Shown one piece after another: positions 1 through 12,265 of a stretch of 64,000 bases of DNA (the first letter of the stretch is position 1; each line of letters opens with the position of its first letter). The DNA lies in the NCBI RefSeq assembly GCF_014633365.1, contig NC_068341.1, positions 44,844,044-44,908,043 on the forward strand, written 5' to 3'. Origin of the DNA: Diospyros lotus. Lineage: Eukaryota > Streptophyta > Magnoliopsida > Ericales > Ebenaceae. Below the pieces are notes generated by a model. The model was given only the letters and a program-made list of their open reading frames with translations, searched no databases and was not told the DNA's origin. Position numbers and translations under genes: made by a program.

Positions 1-62
1 GGTTGTCCTTCAAGTGGAAATGGATTGTGCGTTGCTCGTTGACTCTCTTGGTCAATGAAGTT

Positions 63-3000
63 TTAGATTTCAGTACTCCATGAAGAAGCAACACCCACCA
101 ACTCTCTGTTTGCGTTTTTTCTGAACATCAAACCTTTGCTTGGAGTTAACTTTAGATACCTTAGAATGCAATACATTGCTTCCATGTGTTCTTCTTTAGG
201 ATCATTCATGAATTTACTCACAATACTAACAGAAAATCCTATATCCGGTCTAGTGTGTGATAGGTATATAAGTTTTCCCACCGGTCGTTGATATCTCTCT
301 TTATCAATTGGAATACTTTCCTTGCCAATATCTAACTTTGTACTAGATTCCATGGGAGTGTCTGCCGATTTACAACCCAACATGCCTGTTTCATTTAGAA
401 GATCTAAGATATACTTCCTTTGAGAGACTGAAATTCCATCTTTTGACCTTGAAACTTCCATGCCTAAGAAATATCTTAGGTTTCCCGAATCTTTAATCTC
501 AAACTCCTTTGCAAGAACTTCTTTAAGGCATCTTATTTCAGAAATATCATTGCATGTGACAATGATATCGTCCACATAAACAATAAGAATAGAAATTTTA
601 CCTCCTGATGAATGTTTGACGAAGAGGGTGTGATCTGCTTGGCATTAACCATATCCATGTTTCTTGATTGACTTTGTGAATCTTTCGAATCAAGCTCTAG
701 GAGACTATTTGAGTCCATAAAGTGATCTCTTTAGTCTACATATCTTGTTTTTTGTAATGTTAGTTTCAAATCTAGGAGGAATGTTCATGTAAACCTCTTC
801 TTCTAGGTCTCCATTTAGAAATGCATTCTTCACATCTAATTGGTGGAGATGCCAATCCAAATTCGCAGCTAAGGATAGCAGTACTTTGATGGCATTTAGC
901 TTAGCCACTAGGGCAAATGTCTTTTGGTAATCGATAACATAAGATTGTGTGAAGCCTTTTGTCACAAGTCGGCCCTTATATCTTTCAATCTGCCCATCTT
1001 CTCTATATTTCATTGTAAACACCCATTTGCAGCCCACAAGATTTTTTCCAGATGGCAAGTCTGTAATATCCCCAAGTCTTGTTCTTCTTCAAGGCTTGAA
1101 TTTCCTCAAGAAAAGCTTTCTTCCACCTTAGGTGTTGAAAGGCTTCCTGAATATTGTTAGGAACCTGCACCTTGTTCATACTTGAAACAAATGCACTGAA
1201 GTTAGGTGAGAGACCCTTATATGATATATAGTTTTGAATTGGGTGGTGTGTGCATGATCTAACACCCTTTCTCAATGCTATGGGCCAATTAAGTTCATCA
1301 TCAATAGGTTTATCATTGGAATTACCTCACTTACCTTTAGATCCGGGTCAATGTCTTGGTCAGTCCTAAGACTGGTGGAAGGATTTGGATCAGGTTGTGA
1401 TGGCCGTGAACTTGAATTGGATGGACCAGGTTGTTGTTGTTGTTGCTGTTGGCTAGAGATGAAAGGACTAGAAATGGGAGGAATGTGCCAAAACTGATAT
1501 TCTTGAGGATTATTTAGAGTGTCTTCGCCCTGAATAACAGTTTTGGGATAATAGGGCTGATTTTCAAAAAAGGTTGCATCCATTGAAGTGGAAAATTGCT
1601 TACATTCGGGGGAATAACATTTGTAACCTTTTTGATGAGGAGAGTAGCCAAGGAAAATATATTTGATGGATTTAGGATCAAGCTTGCTGCGAAATTGGTG
1701 ATGGACATGGACAAAGGCAGAACAACCAATGACCTTTAGAGGAATGTGTGAGAGAACCTGAGAGTGTGGAAAACATTGAAGGAGGAGTTGACTTGGTGTT
1801 TGGTGGTTGAGAGTCTATAAGGGCAATCTATTGATGAGATAGGTGGTCGTAAGAATGGCTTCACCCCAAAAGTGTTTAGAGACATTAGAAGAAAGCAAGA
1901 GTGATCTAGCTGCTTCTAAAAGATGTCGGTTCTTGCATTCAATAGGTCTGTTTTGAAAGATAGCCTCCAAGGATTGAATTGAAGTATTCCTTGGCATTAT
2001 CGGTTTTGAGGATTTGAATCTTGGCATGAAATTGACTTTGAATCATTGAATTAAAATTCTAGAAAATTTGACTATCTTCAGACTTTTCTTTCATAAGAAA
2101 TACCCAAGCAAGATTTGTATGATCATCAATAAAAGAGATAAACCAAAGAGAACCAGTAATATTTTTGACTCGAGAGGGCCCCCACACATCACTATGAATC
2201 AAAGAAAAAAGATAGGATGCTGTCTAAATTTTGCTAGGATAATTGTTTCAAATATGTTTAGAATATTGGTAGATTTCACATTGAAACAAATGTGGATCTT
2301 TATTCTTAAACAATGAAGGGAACAATTTCTTAAGATAGACAAAATTGGGGTGTAGTGCCATAACATAATTGCACCATTATTATCAGAATGAAAATTAGAG
2401 GGACAAACAGAACATTCTGTGGAGAAGCAGCTGCTGGGATGAACTTGTTTGCTTTGGAGGTCATTCTCTTTGAGGAGATAGAGTCCCGAACATGCCTCAA
2501 CACTGCCAATCGTCTTCCCCGAAGTTTCATCCTGAAATTCACACAAATTAGTTGAGAACTTGGCCACACAATTATGATCAGTAGTGAGTTTATTGATTGA
2601 CAATAGATTGTAGTCTAAATTAGGAACCAAGAGAGCGGATTTTAGGGTAAGATCCTTGGATACAACTATAGAACCTGCCCCTACTACCCTTGACAGAGAA
2701 CCATCTGCAATCTTTACAGTCTAATTTTCATCATAGGGTTTAAAGTTTGTCAATGGCTTTATATTTCCAGTCATGTGGTCAGATGCACTTGAGTCAATAA
2801 TCCACACAGTTGATAATTCATGTTTAGTAGTGAAAGCACTTAGGAAATTACCTTTGTGGGCTATGGAACCAGAGGTAACTACTGAAGGCTGATTGGTTTG
2901 TGACTGGCCAAACATTTTTTTCAGCCATTCCATTTGTTCCTTGCTGGGAAAATTTGGTTTAAGGCTGTAGTGGGTCCCCTCCATAGGGGCTATATTGCTT

Positions 3001-4352
3001 GACTTTTCCTTTCATGAACTGGCTTCCAATCTGCTGGTTTGCCATGTATTTCCCAACAGGTGTCCCTTGATCACACCAAGGACGCCTTTTTTTTTTTTTT
3101 TTGTTTGGTTGGTTGTTGAGTACCTCGAGTGGTTAGGGCTGAATTTTCCAAACTTGGAGTGGCTGTTTTCAACATTATCTTCATCCTGCTTTCCTCTCAA
3201 CGTACTTCAAAAAGGCCTCCCGAATACTTGGTAGGCGTTTTGTACCTAGAATTCTCCCTCTCACTCCTTCTAGGTTTTTGTTCAAACCTATAAGGAACTT
3301 GTATAATCTCTTTTTTTCAACAATTTGTTTGTATTTGGTTGATGTCACGGAAGGGGACCGAGGACTGATACACCTTATAGTTACAATCTTGGTTTATTTT
3401 TTGCTTACTATTGTCATTTCCATTTTGCTGTAATTCTGTTATTTTCCTACTGTAATTTCCCTTAGTGACATTAGCTGGAAGATTCCCACGTGGAGGGGAA
3501 TTAGAATAGGACAAAGAAGCGGTTATAACCGCATGGAGGAGGGATTTGCTTTAGCAGTCCCCTCACACCGAGTGTTCTATATTTCTAGCTTGTTGGAGAA
3601 AGAGGCATCGAATGATAACAATCCAAATTGATTCTCCTCCCTAGCTCCAATCTCTCTTCTTCTTCTCCCTCATTCTTCACTCTTGTTCTCTCCCTCCCTT
3701 GCTCTGTTTTATTTTGTGCTGGTCGAAACCCACTCCTAATTCAATCGGGGCTAGGAGTAGTTGCATTCACGGGTGTGCCGTGACAATTGAATCTTCTAGA
3801 CACTTCCACTGGATTGTATCAAACTTAGCCACTACTTGTTGAGTGAATTAAACTATCGGGTAACATGGGATTCTCTCTGCCGCAGATCACCAAGCATGCT
3901 TTCAATCTCAAACAACTTTGAAGTATTTTCAACATGTGAGTAAGCCTCCTTAGCAGCTGCCCAAATATCTTGTGTAGTGTCATACAGCAAAAAATTCTCA
4001 CCAATTTCAGTAATCATGGAGTTAATGAGCTAGGACATTACCATGTTATTTTTAATTTTCCATATCCAAAACTTTGGGTCTTCCTCCCCTGGTTTGCTTG
4101 TGGCTCCAATTAGATAGTCATCCTTCCCCTTTTTGCAAATGAATATTATGACGGATTGGGACCACTGAGGTAGTTCTGCTCGTTCAACTTGTGACCAGTG
4201 ATAGTAAACATATTGTTGTCAACAGCTCCCTTGCTGTTGGCTGGACGGGGGATGATCTCCGAAGACTGATTGTTTTTTCCGGCCATGTTGTGATTTGCAG
4301 ATCTGAAGGTTGCATTAGAGAAGGATTGAAAGGCGGATAGTGTAGCAGTCAC
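63..4352 (-). pseudogene. Broken copia gag-pol polyprotein
   Basis: Fragments in several frames give the copia polyprotein from right to left. The gag start is at about 4352-4146. A protease-like motif WIIDSSASDHMTG lies in 2721-2984, where the catalytic D-S/T-G-A has become D-S-S-A. The GAG-pre-integrase region is 2199-2630, integrase pieces lie at about 1815-2330, and reverse transcriptase spans 1275 to 63, including the VGCKWVF and LDVKNAFLNGDLEEEV blocks and the YVDD catalytic box near 575. RNase H begins at the left edge. Several frameshifts and in-frame stops, plus the LTR insertion in the gag region, rule out a functional product. Confidence 0.85.
3343..3785 (+). mobile_element. Solo LTR nested in the copia element
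   Basis: A 443-bp block starts with tgtcacgg and ends with ccgtgaca, an 8-bp terminal inverted repeat with the TG...CA ends of an LTR. It is flanked by gttga and attga, a five-base target-site duplication with one mismatch. Downstream of the middle lies a long pyrimidine-rich stretch typical of a transcribed R/U5 region, giving + orientation. No internal region or second LTR is present, so it is read as a solo LTR left by LTR-LTR recombination. The family (gypsy or copia) is not determined. Confidence 0.75.
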
Positions 4353-4585
4353 TGCCTAGGTGTGCAGTTGCTGCCCAGGTTTAACAAAAGAGAAGAATTT
4401 TGTTTTCCTGCTCTGATACCATGCAGAAAATATTAGGGAGAAGAACTAATTTTTATTTTATTAAATCCGAGTAGAGGTATTTATACAAGTACAAAATGCT
4501 ATCTCCTAGAAATCAGGAATAAATTCAAATTTAGATAACCATAGCTGATATTTGAACTGCTGTAACTAATATTTGAAATGCTAAT

Positions 4586-4938
4586 TGTCATGACCCAAGG
4601 AGCATTAAAGGGGTAATATAGTAATAGGCTTATTAGGAGATAGTTTAGCAATTAGTTAGAAGCATGGGGGTGGTTATGCAATTTGATATGCCTATATAAA
4701 GGGCTACCGTAATCAGATGGGGATATGCTTAAATTGTTTGAATGAAATTCTAATTCTCTTTCTCTACAATTCTCTCCAATCTCCCTCTTGTTTCTCTCTA
4801 TTGCTCTCCCTCATTTCTCTCTAAATTCTTCCCCATTTCTGTCCAATCTTCCCCTAATTCCCCTCTTTTCTTGGACTTAGCTATATCAGATCCTTCCGGT
4901 GCCAATTTGAACCCTAGGTAAACCCTAGGTACATGACA
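4586..4938 (+). mobile_element. Candidate second solo LTR
   Basis: The block starts tgtcatg and ends catgaca, a 7-bp terminal inverted repeat with TG...CA ends. It has a TATA-like sequence (ctatataaaggg) near 4693 followed by a pyrimidine-rich tract, the layout of an LTR promoter. The immediately adjacent five bases do not match (ctaat and atgct), although an aatgctaa stretch occurs at both ends with an offset. The exact edges and class are therefore uncertain. It overlaps the presumed outer edge of the copia LTR by a few bases. It could instead be part of the DDT gene's own intron. Confidence 0.4.
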
Positions 4939-5410
4939 ATGCTAAATTATCTTCCTTTTTCAAGCTTTATTATTTCCTTGAATACTGGAGCTTATCTTAT
5001 CTTCTAGGCTACCTCATTTAAATCTTGAATTCTTTCAACCACCCTATCTTTTCTTTTTCAAACTTAAACATCCAATCTATCATCTTTATGATTTCCAATA
5101 ATCTTCTCAAAATCTCTACATCTTATTTTATATTTCATATGCTTGGTGACTTGTGTATTAGTAAGATTCATATTGGTGCCAGTGAGAGTTGATATCTTAC
5201 ACTAATAACATTATGCCTTTCATGCTCTTTTGGAGCTCATTTTTATGTTTTTGAACATTTTCCTGAATACACTTGTGTGTATGTTAGTACTTGACCTTTT
5301 CTTCATGTTGAATTTCAATCTTTGGTTGCCTTCTGTCTGTTTTCCTTCTTGTTGGTGTGTACATTGTATTCAATTTTAACAATCTTTTTAATGGTTATCT
5401 GACTGAGCAG
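4939..5410 (+). other. Intron remainder upstream of the first visible DDT-gene exon
   Basis: T-rich sequence with no open frame of note, ending in a pyrimidine tract and the acceptor gactgagcag at 5401-5410. No WAC-like N-terminal coding exon is visible here. Confidence 0.6.
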
Positions 5411-8400
5411 GCATGCTAACACTAAGGGATCTTGTCAATCAAATTGCTGCAAAGTTGCAACAGTGTTTCTCAGAGGGTGTTGAATTGTATGGAAAGAGGA
5501 ACAGCCGTGTTTATCCTTGCAGGATAGTAAAAGTTTTAATAGAAGAGGCTGACCGAACACGTTATGAGGTAGCGTGGCTTGACAAAGACAATAAAATAAC
5601 TGGAAATGCTGTATTGAATGGTGAAGAATTGGTGCGGAAGAAGCTGCCTTTTAGTAGAGATGTTCTGAAGTCTTTTATTAGAGAATCTACATATTGTAGT
5701 GTCCCTTGGGTGCTACATGATAAACTGGCAAGGAAATATGGAATCTCAACTGATCCTCCGGAAGAGTTAAGAAGCAGATTTTCCTTCCTTGATGGCCGTT
5801 TAGTTGTCAATAGGAAGAGGAGCAGATGTGAAGATGATAGGCAAAATAATGGGGTAATTACTGTGTTTCACTTGCCTTGATTTGTTCTAGGTGTTCAAGT
5901 ACTTATTGTTTTCTTCTCTATATATCACCTTCAGGAAGAGGATGAAGATACCAGGAAATGTAGACGAAAGAATTTGGGGAAGGAAAATTCAGGTACCATG
6001 ATCTCTTTATTTTTCTTGGCTTTCTTTTTTATTTGGCCTGCTTTGCTTTAAGTGTGTGTGAGTGTGGTTGGGAGGGTTGAGGCCCTTGAACTACTTTTGC
6101 ATGTTTAGATGTTTTCTTTCCAAGCTTTTATTTCTGACATGGTTCTCTCAACCTAATAATATCCATTTGACCATGTAACTTATTTCTTATATATCTTGGA
6201 ATTTCCAGAAAATAAACCAAAGGAAAAGCTGATTAAATACCCAATTGATGATCTACTGGTGCAACCTGCTGCAGACGATCCAATTTTCACTGAACGACCT
6301 TCTCCATCAAGGGAATTCAAGGTTCCCATGGATTGTGTTGGGGATCTTTTAATGGTTTGGGATTTTTGTTCATCATTTAGCAGGCTACTGAACTTGTGGC
6401 CTTTCTCCCTTGAACATTTTGAAAATGCTCTTTCCCACAAAGAAAGCAATCTGGTTCTCATTGTGGAATCTCATGCGGCTCTTCTTCGCTTGCTTATAAA
6501 GGATAATGGAGATTATACAATGGCTTTACAGAAGAAAAAGCGTAAGCCAAAGGTTGAACAATAAAAATTATACTGAATATAAGCGTTACTGAAAGGGCAA
6601 AATGTTCATAATATCTTATTTCACTAGTCCTCTCTGGCCTTTATTTCAATCATGCCTTTATTTCAATAATTTTGTCATCTGACTTTGTATTTCTTTTTAT
6701 TTCAGATTACATTAGTCACTTGGACAGAGTATTTGTGTGATTTCTTAGAAATGATTGAGGCTGCTGAACTTTCCAGTTGTACTTCAACAATTAAGCGTGG
6801 ACATTATGGCCTTCTTGATATTGATGCTAAATTGGGAATTTTTAGAGAATTGGTTATGCATGCCCTTACTACGAGTATTGTTAGGGAGAAATTGGATGAA
6901 TATATTGAACAGCGACAGGCACTTGCATCTACGAGAAGGGAGGAAGCAATACAAGAAGCAAGAAAGAAGAGAGAAGATAAAGAACGTATGAAGGCAGAGT
7001 CTGTTGGCAAAGAAGTTGCAGATGGACACCATCTGGAGTCAGTAAAAACCAGCTCGAGTACATTGGTGAATGACATTCACAATGGGCAGAATGGAGATGT
7101 TGGAGATAAGTGGAATGAGAGTGCTGTACTATCTCAAGTGAAAAAAGCATTAGCAAACAGGTTAAATTTTTTTAGGAAACATTTTTGCATGATAATCTCA
7201 ATAGGTTTCCAGCTCTTCTTTTTTTAAATAATTTTTATATAACAGGAAGCAAGTTGACACGACAGTTGAAAGAAATGGGAAGCATTTGAAGATAGATGGA
7301 GAAGCAGGAAGAGAAAATAAAAAAGATTCATCTAGGAAGGGGCATCAACAACTGACAAGGGATGATAGAAATGAAGCAATGGGTAAAAAGAGTAAAGAAC
7401 AGAGGGTACACCTCGCTCTCTCTCTGTGTGCATGCACAAGCATGTTGTGATAACAGTGTGGTGGTGGATAGTGTTGTGTTTGCATGTGTGGACCTGTGCA
7501 TGTATTTTGGGAAACATATGTCTGTATATGTGTATGTGTGTCTGCTCATGAAAGTAGATACACTCATCAGGGCTCGTGTTGGTGCATTTTCTCATCATCT
7601 ATCTTAATGTTTTGCATTACAGAAGGAATATCTTGAACGGGAGATGGAGAAAAGATTTATTCGAACAAGTCCTTTGGGCAAGGACAGATATTACAACAGG
7701 TATTGGTTTTTTAGACGCGATGGGAGAATATTTATTGAGAGCTCTGACAACAAGCAATGGGGATATTACAATACTAAGGAAGAGGTATTTTAGCCGTCTT
7801 GCACTCGAAGTTACCATTTTTTGTGTTTTCTTTATGCTCATGGTGATTCTCATGTCTTTTTACAGCTTGATGCCTTTATGGGCTCATTGAACCCAAAAGG
7901 TGAGCGTGAGAGAGCACTTAAGAAACAGCTGGAGAAGTACTACAACAGAATATGGTGAGTTAGTCTGGAATTTGTCCCCAAGCAATTTTTGAATGGTTTA
8001 AATCTTCATAATTTGAAACCATTATTTTTATTTGTTAAACGTGTTCTATTAAAAAATAAACTTCCTGTTTAAGTTACTCACCCCCCCTCCCCGGGCCGTG
8101 TGTGGGAAAAAAATTAAATGTTTTCTTTTCTCTTTACATAAATAAATACATAAGTGTGCTTATAAGCAATATAAATGACTGACTAATGATCATAGCAATA
8201 AAAACAACCAGAAGCTTTATCCCACTTGGTGGGATCAGTTATATGACTTCATGACTTCTAGATATTTAACCATCTCTATATATGGTTACATAGCCCAATA
8301 TGCCTGATGTTCAAAAATGGGTCATGATATTTAATGATGGTTTTGGTAGTAGGAGATTGCTACATGCTCTGCTATAATCATTAGGCTGGAACTGTCTACT

Positions 8401-10768
8401 GTCATGAGCTTCTCTTTTAAATTTGTGCAAAACATGTGGTTCAATCTTTCAACTTGTGCTGCCCTTGATAGTTATTAAAATCAAACTGAACTGACCGGTT
8501 GGACCGCAAATTGGTCACTGAGCCGGTCCCTTTAATAAAAGACTAGAAATATGTATAAACCAGTTAAAATCAGTCAAAAATTGGCTTGTTTTACTGGTTC
8601 ACAAAAAATCAATTGATGTTAATGTTTATCTAAACTATTGAATACCCAATAATTTCAGAGTTAATCTACATTGCCTGAGGGGCTTACCAAATGGGGTCAA
8701 AAAGACCAAAATGCCCTCGCCCATGCCACTGCCTTCGCCTCTCTCCTCTCTCCCTTCCCATGGCTGCGATGCGATTGTCGATCGCCGAGCACTGCTACCT
8801 TCCCCTCGCCTCGCCGACTGCCGCTGATGATGCAGTGGCGATTGGTGAGGCGGTGAGGTGACGGCAGCGAGGCAACAAGGCGAAGGGAGAGGAGAGAGCA
8901 GGGCGGTGGCCCACTTTGCAAATTTGAGAAGTAGGAGAGGGCATTTTGGTCTTTTTGCCCCCATTCGGTAACCCTCTCTGTCAATCTGTCTAGCTTGTAG
9001 AAGAACCCATAATTTCTAATGATGTCTTTTCTTATATAGAGGTGTAAATTAGAATTTTGTGGAAAAAACCAAGTAAGAGAAATAAGAAGTGAAGATATAA
9101 ATAGTCTGGTTGCTTCCTTTTCTTAAAGTTTTCAATCTTTGTTAAGTGTAAGCTCTTTACTCCATATCCCTAGTCTCATCATTGGATAACGAAGAGATTT
9201 GAACATCTTAGTTAACTTTTTGTGTTTTTAATTAGTTTGTAATTATAAATTTGAACATTTAGGGTTGTCTGAAAATGATGTCAGTTTCTTTTGGGTTCAT
9301 TTTTAGTGTTGGTTTTTGTTTTGTGTCGTGTTCATTTTAATTAGAAAAAAATGAAAAATGAAAATTGAACATGTTTGATTTTGCTGTCATTTGTCAATAA
9401 TAGAAGATCTGAAACTGAAAACAATTTTTGATTTTTATCGTCATGTTTAATTTTCTGATATAATTATATTCTTAAAATAATAATAATTTATAATTGTATT
9501 ATTTTGATACAACACATAATATTTATTTTATTTATTTATAATATATTATATGTTGTTATAATTTAATAGTATGTTATCTATAAGATATAGTATTATATTT
9601 TACATGATATATATTATATTATAATTATAAAATTGAAGACTGGGGAGAAATGAAATGGAATCCACTTTTAGGATCCTCTAAAATTTTCCTCCATTTACAA
9701 AATTTTGGTTTCATAATATCAACCATGTGATGAAACATGACTATATTAATTATCTTCATTCACTGTTATCTCATAAATTTTCTTCATATGAAAATGGTGT
9801 AGAATTTTTTTTCATCATTCTCTCACTAGAGAGTTGTGTTAGGTAGAACATTTGGCCTAAAATTTCGCCACATTGTACTTTTGCATGGATTTGTGTTGTC
9901 ATTGTGACTTTTAAAAGTGAATGAACATTATGAATGCTATGCCACCAACCTGAAGTTAGTTAGGGTAAAGTGTAGTTGAAGACAATAATGAGATGATTTC
10001 AATTTTTTGAACAGCAGAATGGAACCGAACAGCGTTTCCATTTTTCATTTCCAAAAAATTTTCAGAAATGCATTGGAAAGTTTGGAAAGGGAAAGGGGTT
10101 ATTTAGTTGTGGAAAATGTTTTCCAGTTTCCTATTTCTAATTTTCCATAAAATCCTATATTATTAAAATTAAAACAGAAAATTCAATTTTATAATTTTCA
10201 ACTTTAGATTATTAATTAGAAAACATAAAAAAGATGTCTTCTAAATTTTCTAAAAATGAATGCTATTGACTTTTGAAACATAAAATGTTAGTTAGGGCCT
10301 GTTTACTTGTAAAATTGGAGTTGAAAAATTAGAAATCTTCTCTACAACTAAACAGGCTCACATGTTTTCAAGTAGGGCCTTAATTAATGATTCATACTTT
10401 TATGTTACTTTAAGATTTTGTTGAATGTTAATAAACCCAACCATTTGACCAATGAACCAATCTGGCAGATGACTGGTCCGGCTTTACTAACTATATGGTG
10501 GCCTATAATTCGTTTTCTTTCTTGGAAGTTGTCAAGCTATAGGTGCTGTGATTGTGTCCATGTCCATCATAGATCATGTGATCTCTATCTCAGTTCATGC
10601 TTGTATGGCTTTTACAGCTTGGAATTTCACAAGAGATCAAAAGAGGTAGCTCAAAATATTGCAATGGAAGAAGCTATTCTCCGGAGGTCAACCCGCGTGC
10701 GTGCCCCACCTAGGGACAACCCTGCTGTTGCTTTCCTTAGGTATGTTAACAAGTGGAAGGATGATTAA
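5411..10768 (+). CDS. DDT/WHIM-domain protein, ISWI-complex subunit type (5' end missing)
   Basis: Visible exons are 5411-5853, 5935-5992, 6209-6552, 6706-7160, 7246-7405, 7623-7784, 7866-7954 and 10618-10768. All have GT-AG borders and join in one frame of 619 codons plus stop from the first methionine. The product contains a DDT domain (exon 3, around MDCVGDLLMVWDFCSSFSRL), a charged coiled-coil-like stretch in exon 4 (EEAIQEARKKREDKERMK) and a WHIM-type motif in exons 6-7 (RTSPLGKDRYYNRYWFFRRD, then the LDAFMGSLNPKGERERALKK block). The tail is RRSTRVRAPPRDNPAVAFLR. Plant homologues carry about 100 more residues with a WAC-like domain, and exon 1 here begins in phase (gc before ATG), so the start is off the window. 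Known relatives act in the nucleus with ISWI ATPases in nucleosome spacing. The last intron (7955-10617) holds a MITE and an RTE scrap. Confidence 0.88.
8205..8300 (-). mobile_element. RTE LINE 3'-end fragment
   Basis: The segment containing ctttatcccacttggtggga matches, in reverse, the conserved 3' terminus of the RTE-type LINE at 59123-62390 (tttatcccactatgtgggg followed by an 'attctagac'-like stretch). It is a short relic in the last intron of the DDT gene. Confidence 0.6.
8668..8987. mobile_element. MITE-like foldback element with ~50-bp terminal inverted repeats
   Basis: The left end (from 8668, including aaaaagaccaaaatgccctc) and right end (to 8987, including gagggcattttggtcttttt) are imperfect inverted repeats about 50 bases long. 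The interior is GC-rich (about 8715-8930) and partly self-complementary. It contrasts sharply with the AT-rich intron around it. Open frames on both strands across it are shadows of the palindrome. No transposase is present and I could not find a convincing target-site duplication, so the superfamily (Mutator or hAT type) is open. Confidence 0.7.
8988..10617 (+). other. Rest of the last DDT-gene intron
   Basis: AT-rich non-coding sequence. 9470-9640 is very AT-rich, with many TATA and ATTATA runs. Around 10292-10370 the sequences gcctgtttacttgt and acaactaaacaggc are near-complementary and may be a hAT-like MITE relic. It ends in the acceptor ggcttttacag before 10618. No further gene is seen. 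Confidence 0.5.
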
Positions 10769-11867
10769 TTGCTGTTTAGCCCTGGTCAAGAATGCGGCTC
10801 TTAGAATGGTCACGGCTAAGCGGAAGGTTATTTTTCTTTTTACCCAGCAGCTATTGAACAGCCTGCCCTAATTTATTTATTGGACGTTCATGCGGATGGA
10901 GGGTCATTGTTTTTGGGGTGCCGACATATTCCCTTATTGTTTTTTGGGTTTTGTTTCCAGCGCGGTAAAGATGGGCTGATAGATAACTGTAATTGAGCCT
11001 CAAAGTTTTGTAAATGACCTTGTTCGGCGGCTTAAGGTTATGCAACCATATTTGTTGCTTTGATACTTTTTTAAAAAAAGGTTGATTTTGTTCAATTTGG
11101 ATGCAAAGAAGGAAGATCACTTCCGATCTCCTTTTACATAGGAAGGTGATAATTGACTCTAGAAGAAGGTGCTATGAACAAGCCTAATCTGAGTGCTTGG
11201 TATTTAGGAAGTTTCACAAGTAGGAATATGTGGTTTTTAATCTGGTTGGCTGTGTGGCATATAGACAACAATTTCTTTCCTGAAAGAATCCTCTGCTCTT
11301 CTTTTACTTGTTATTGTGGGCGCTACGAATTTCCTTGGTACCAAATCACAATGACTAGTAAATGAGCAGTAGAATTTACCATCTTTTAGAGGTTTCATGG
11401 TGAGATAAAATATAGTAATAGGATTTCCATCTATTTTTTAAGCCATTTCCCTCGAGGTCATTTTGATTTTGCTTGATTTTGTTGGCAGTTTGCGTGCGTG
11501 TGCTTATGTGTTTTGTTTTGTGTTTGTTCTATCTTCTTCTTCTTCTTTTTTTTGGGTTGATAAAATAGAGTAAACATTATGTTTGCAATCTTATGTGGGT
11601 TTTAAAATTTTGAAAATAAAAATTAATATTTCGTATAAAAAATATTGTGTACTCTTACCATTTGAATAAGTGTTAGAATAGTAATTTTATATTGGTAAAA
11701 ATACTCATTTTTACTTAAAAAGATGGTTTGGTTTGACAAGATCAACCCAATCGTCGGGAAATAACTTAATTGAGTTCTAACCATTGCTAGATTTCGCCTA
11801 ACTTTAAGATTTAATATGAAAGTGGTAATGGTCATCATCTGTAATTTTTTATTTTATTTTTTTGGAT

Positions 11868-12265
11868 TAGGGTATTAATGCCTTCTTTTACTTTAATAAA
11901 AAAGTTTTGACTTTTTAAACTTTTAAAACGTCTCGTTAAGAACTTCTATTTCGAAAAAGTAAAATTATCAAATATTTTTTAATTTATATTAAATTAAATT
12001 TACTTTTATACTTTACAAAAAAAAAGCATCATCTGAACTTATTTAAAAAATATTTAAAAGTTTCAATTGTTAATTTTTTTTAAAAAAAATTCAGGGTGTC
12101 ATAAGATTATTTTTTATAAAGTACAAGGATACATTTAATTTAATATAAATTAAAAAAGATTTAATAATTTTATTTTTTTGAAATAAATGCCTCTAATGAG
12201 ATATTTTAAAAATTTGAACTCTCATAAGACTTTTTTACTAAAATATAGGGATACATTTATGTACT
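11868..12265. mobile_element. AT-rich foldback element (MITE candidate)
   Basis: The two halves are long imperfect inverted repeats. For example tttttaatttatattaaat near 11976 pairs with atttaatttaatataaattaaaaaa near 12132, and the outer parts (about 11870-11940 and 12195-12265) also pair. The whole block would fold into a hairpin of about 400 bases. There is no coding capacity. Terminal bases and target duplication are not clear, so the limits are approximate. It could be a source of small RNAs upstream of the MACPF gene. Confidence 0.6.

Larger units (their letters stand above)
1..4590 (-). mobile_element. Ty1/copia LTR retrotransposon, truncated by window edge
   Basis: Reading leftward on the minus strand, the order is a 5' LTR (about 4422-4590), a primer-binding site complementary to initiator tRNA-Met (4410-4421, read on the minus strand as tggtatcagagc), gag, protease, integrase, reverse transcriptase and the start of RNase H. 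This is the copia order. The 3' LTR lies left of base 1, so no target-site duplication can be checked. The outer edge of the 5' LTR is uncertain because another LTR-like block begins at about 4586. The element is interrupted by a solo LTR at 3343-3785. No coding exon lies between it and the DDT gene exon at 5411, so it probably sits in an upstream intron of that gene, in antisense orientation. Confidence 0.88.

Noticed and set aside
7328..7607. Overlapping open frames on both strands near the DDT gene
   Set aside because: They span an intron with TG-rich sequence between exons 5 and 6; shadows only.
8635..8984. Open frames of about 60-110 codons on both strands
   Set aside because: They overlap the inverted-repeat element; both strands read alike because of the palindrome. 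No domain or start context supports a gene.
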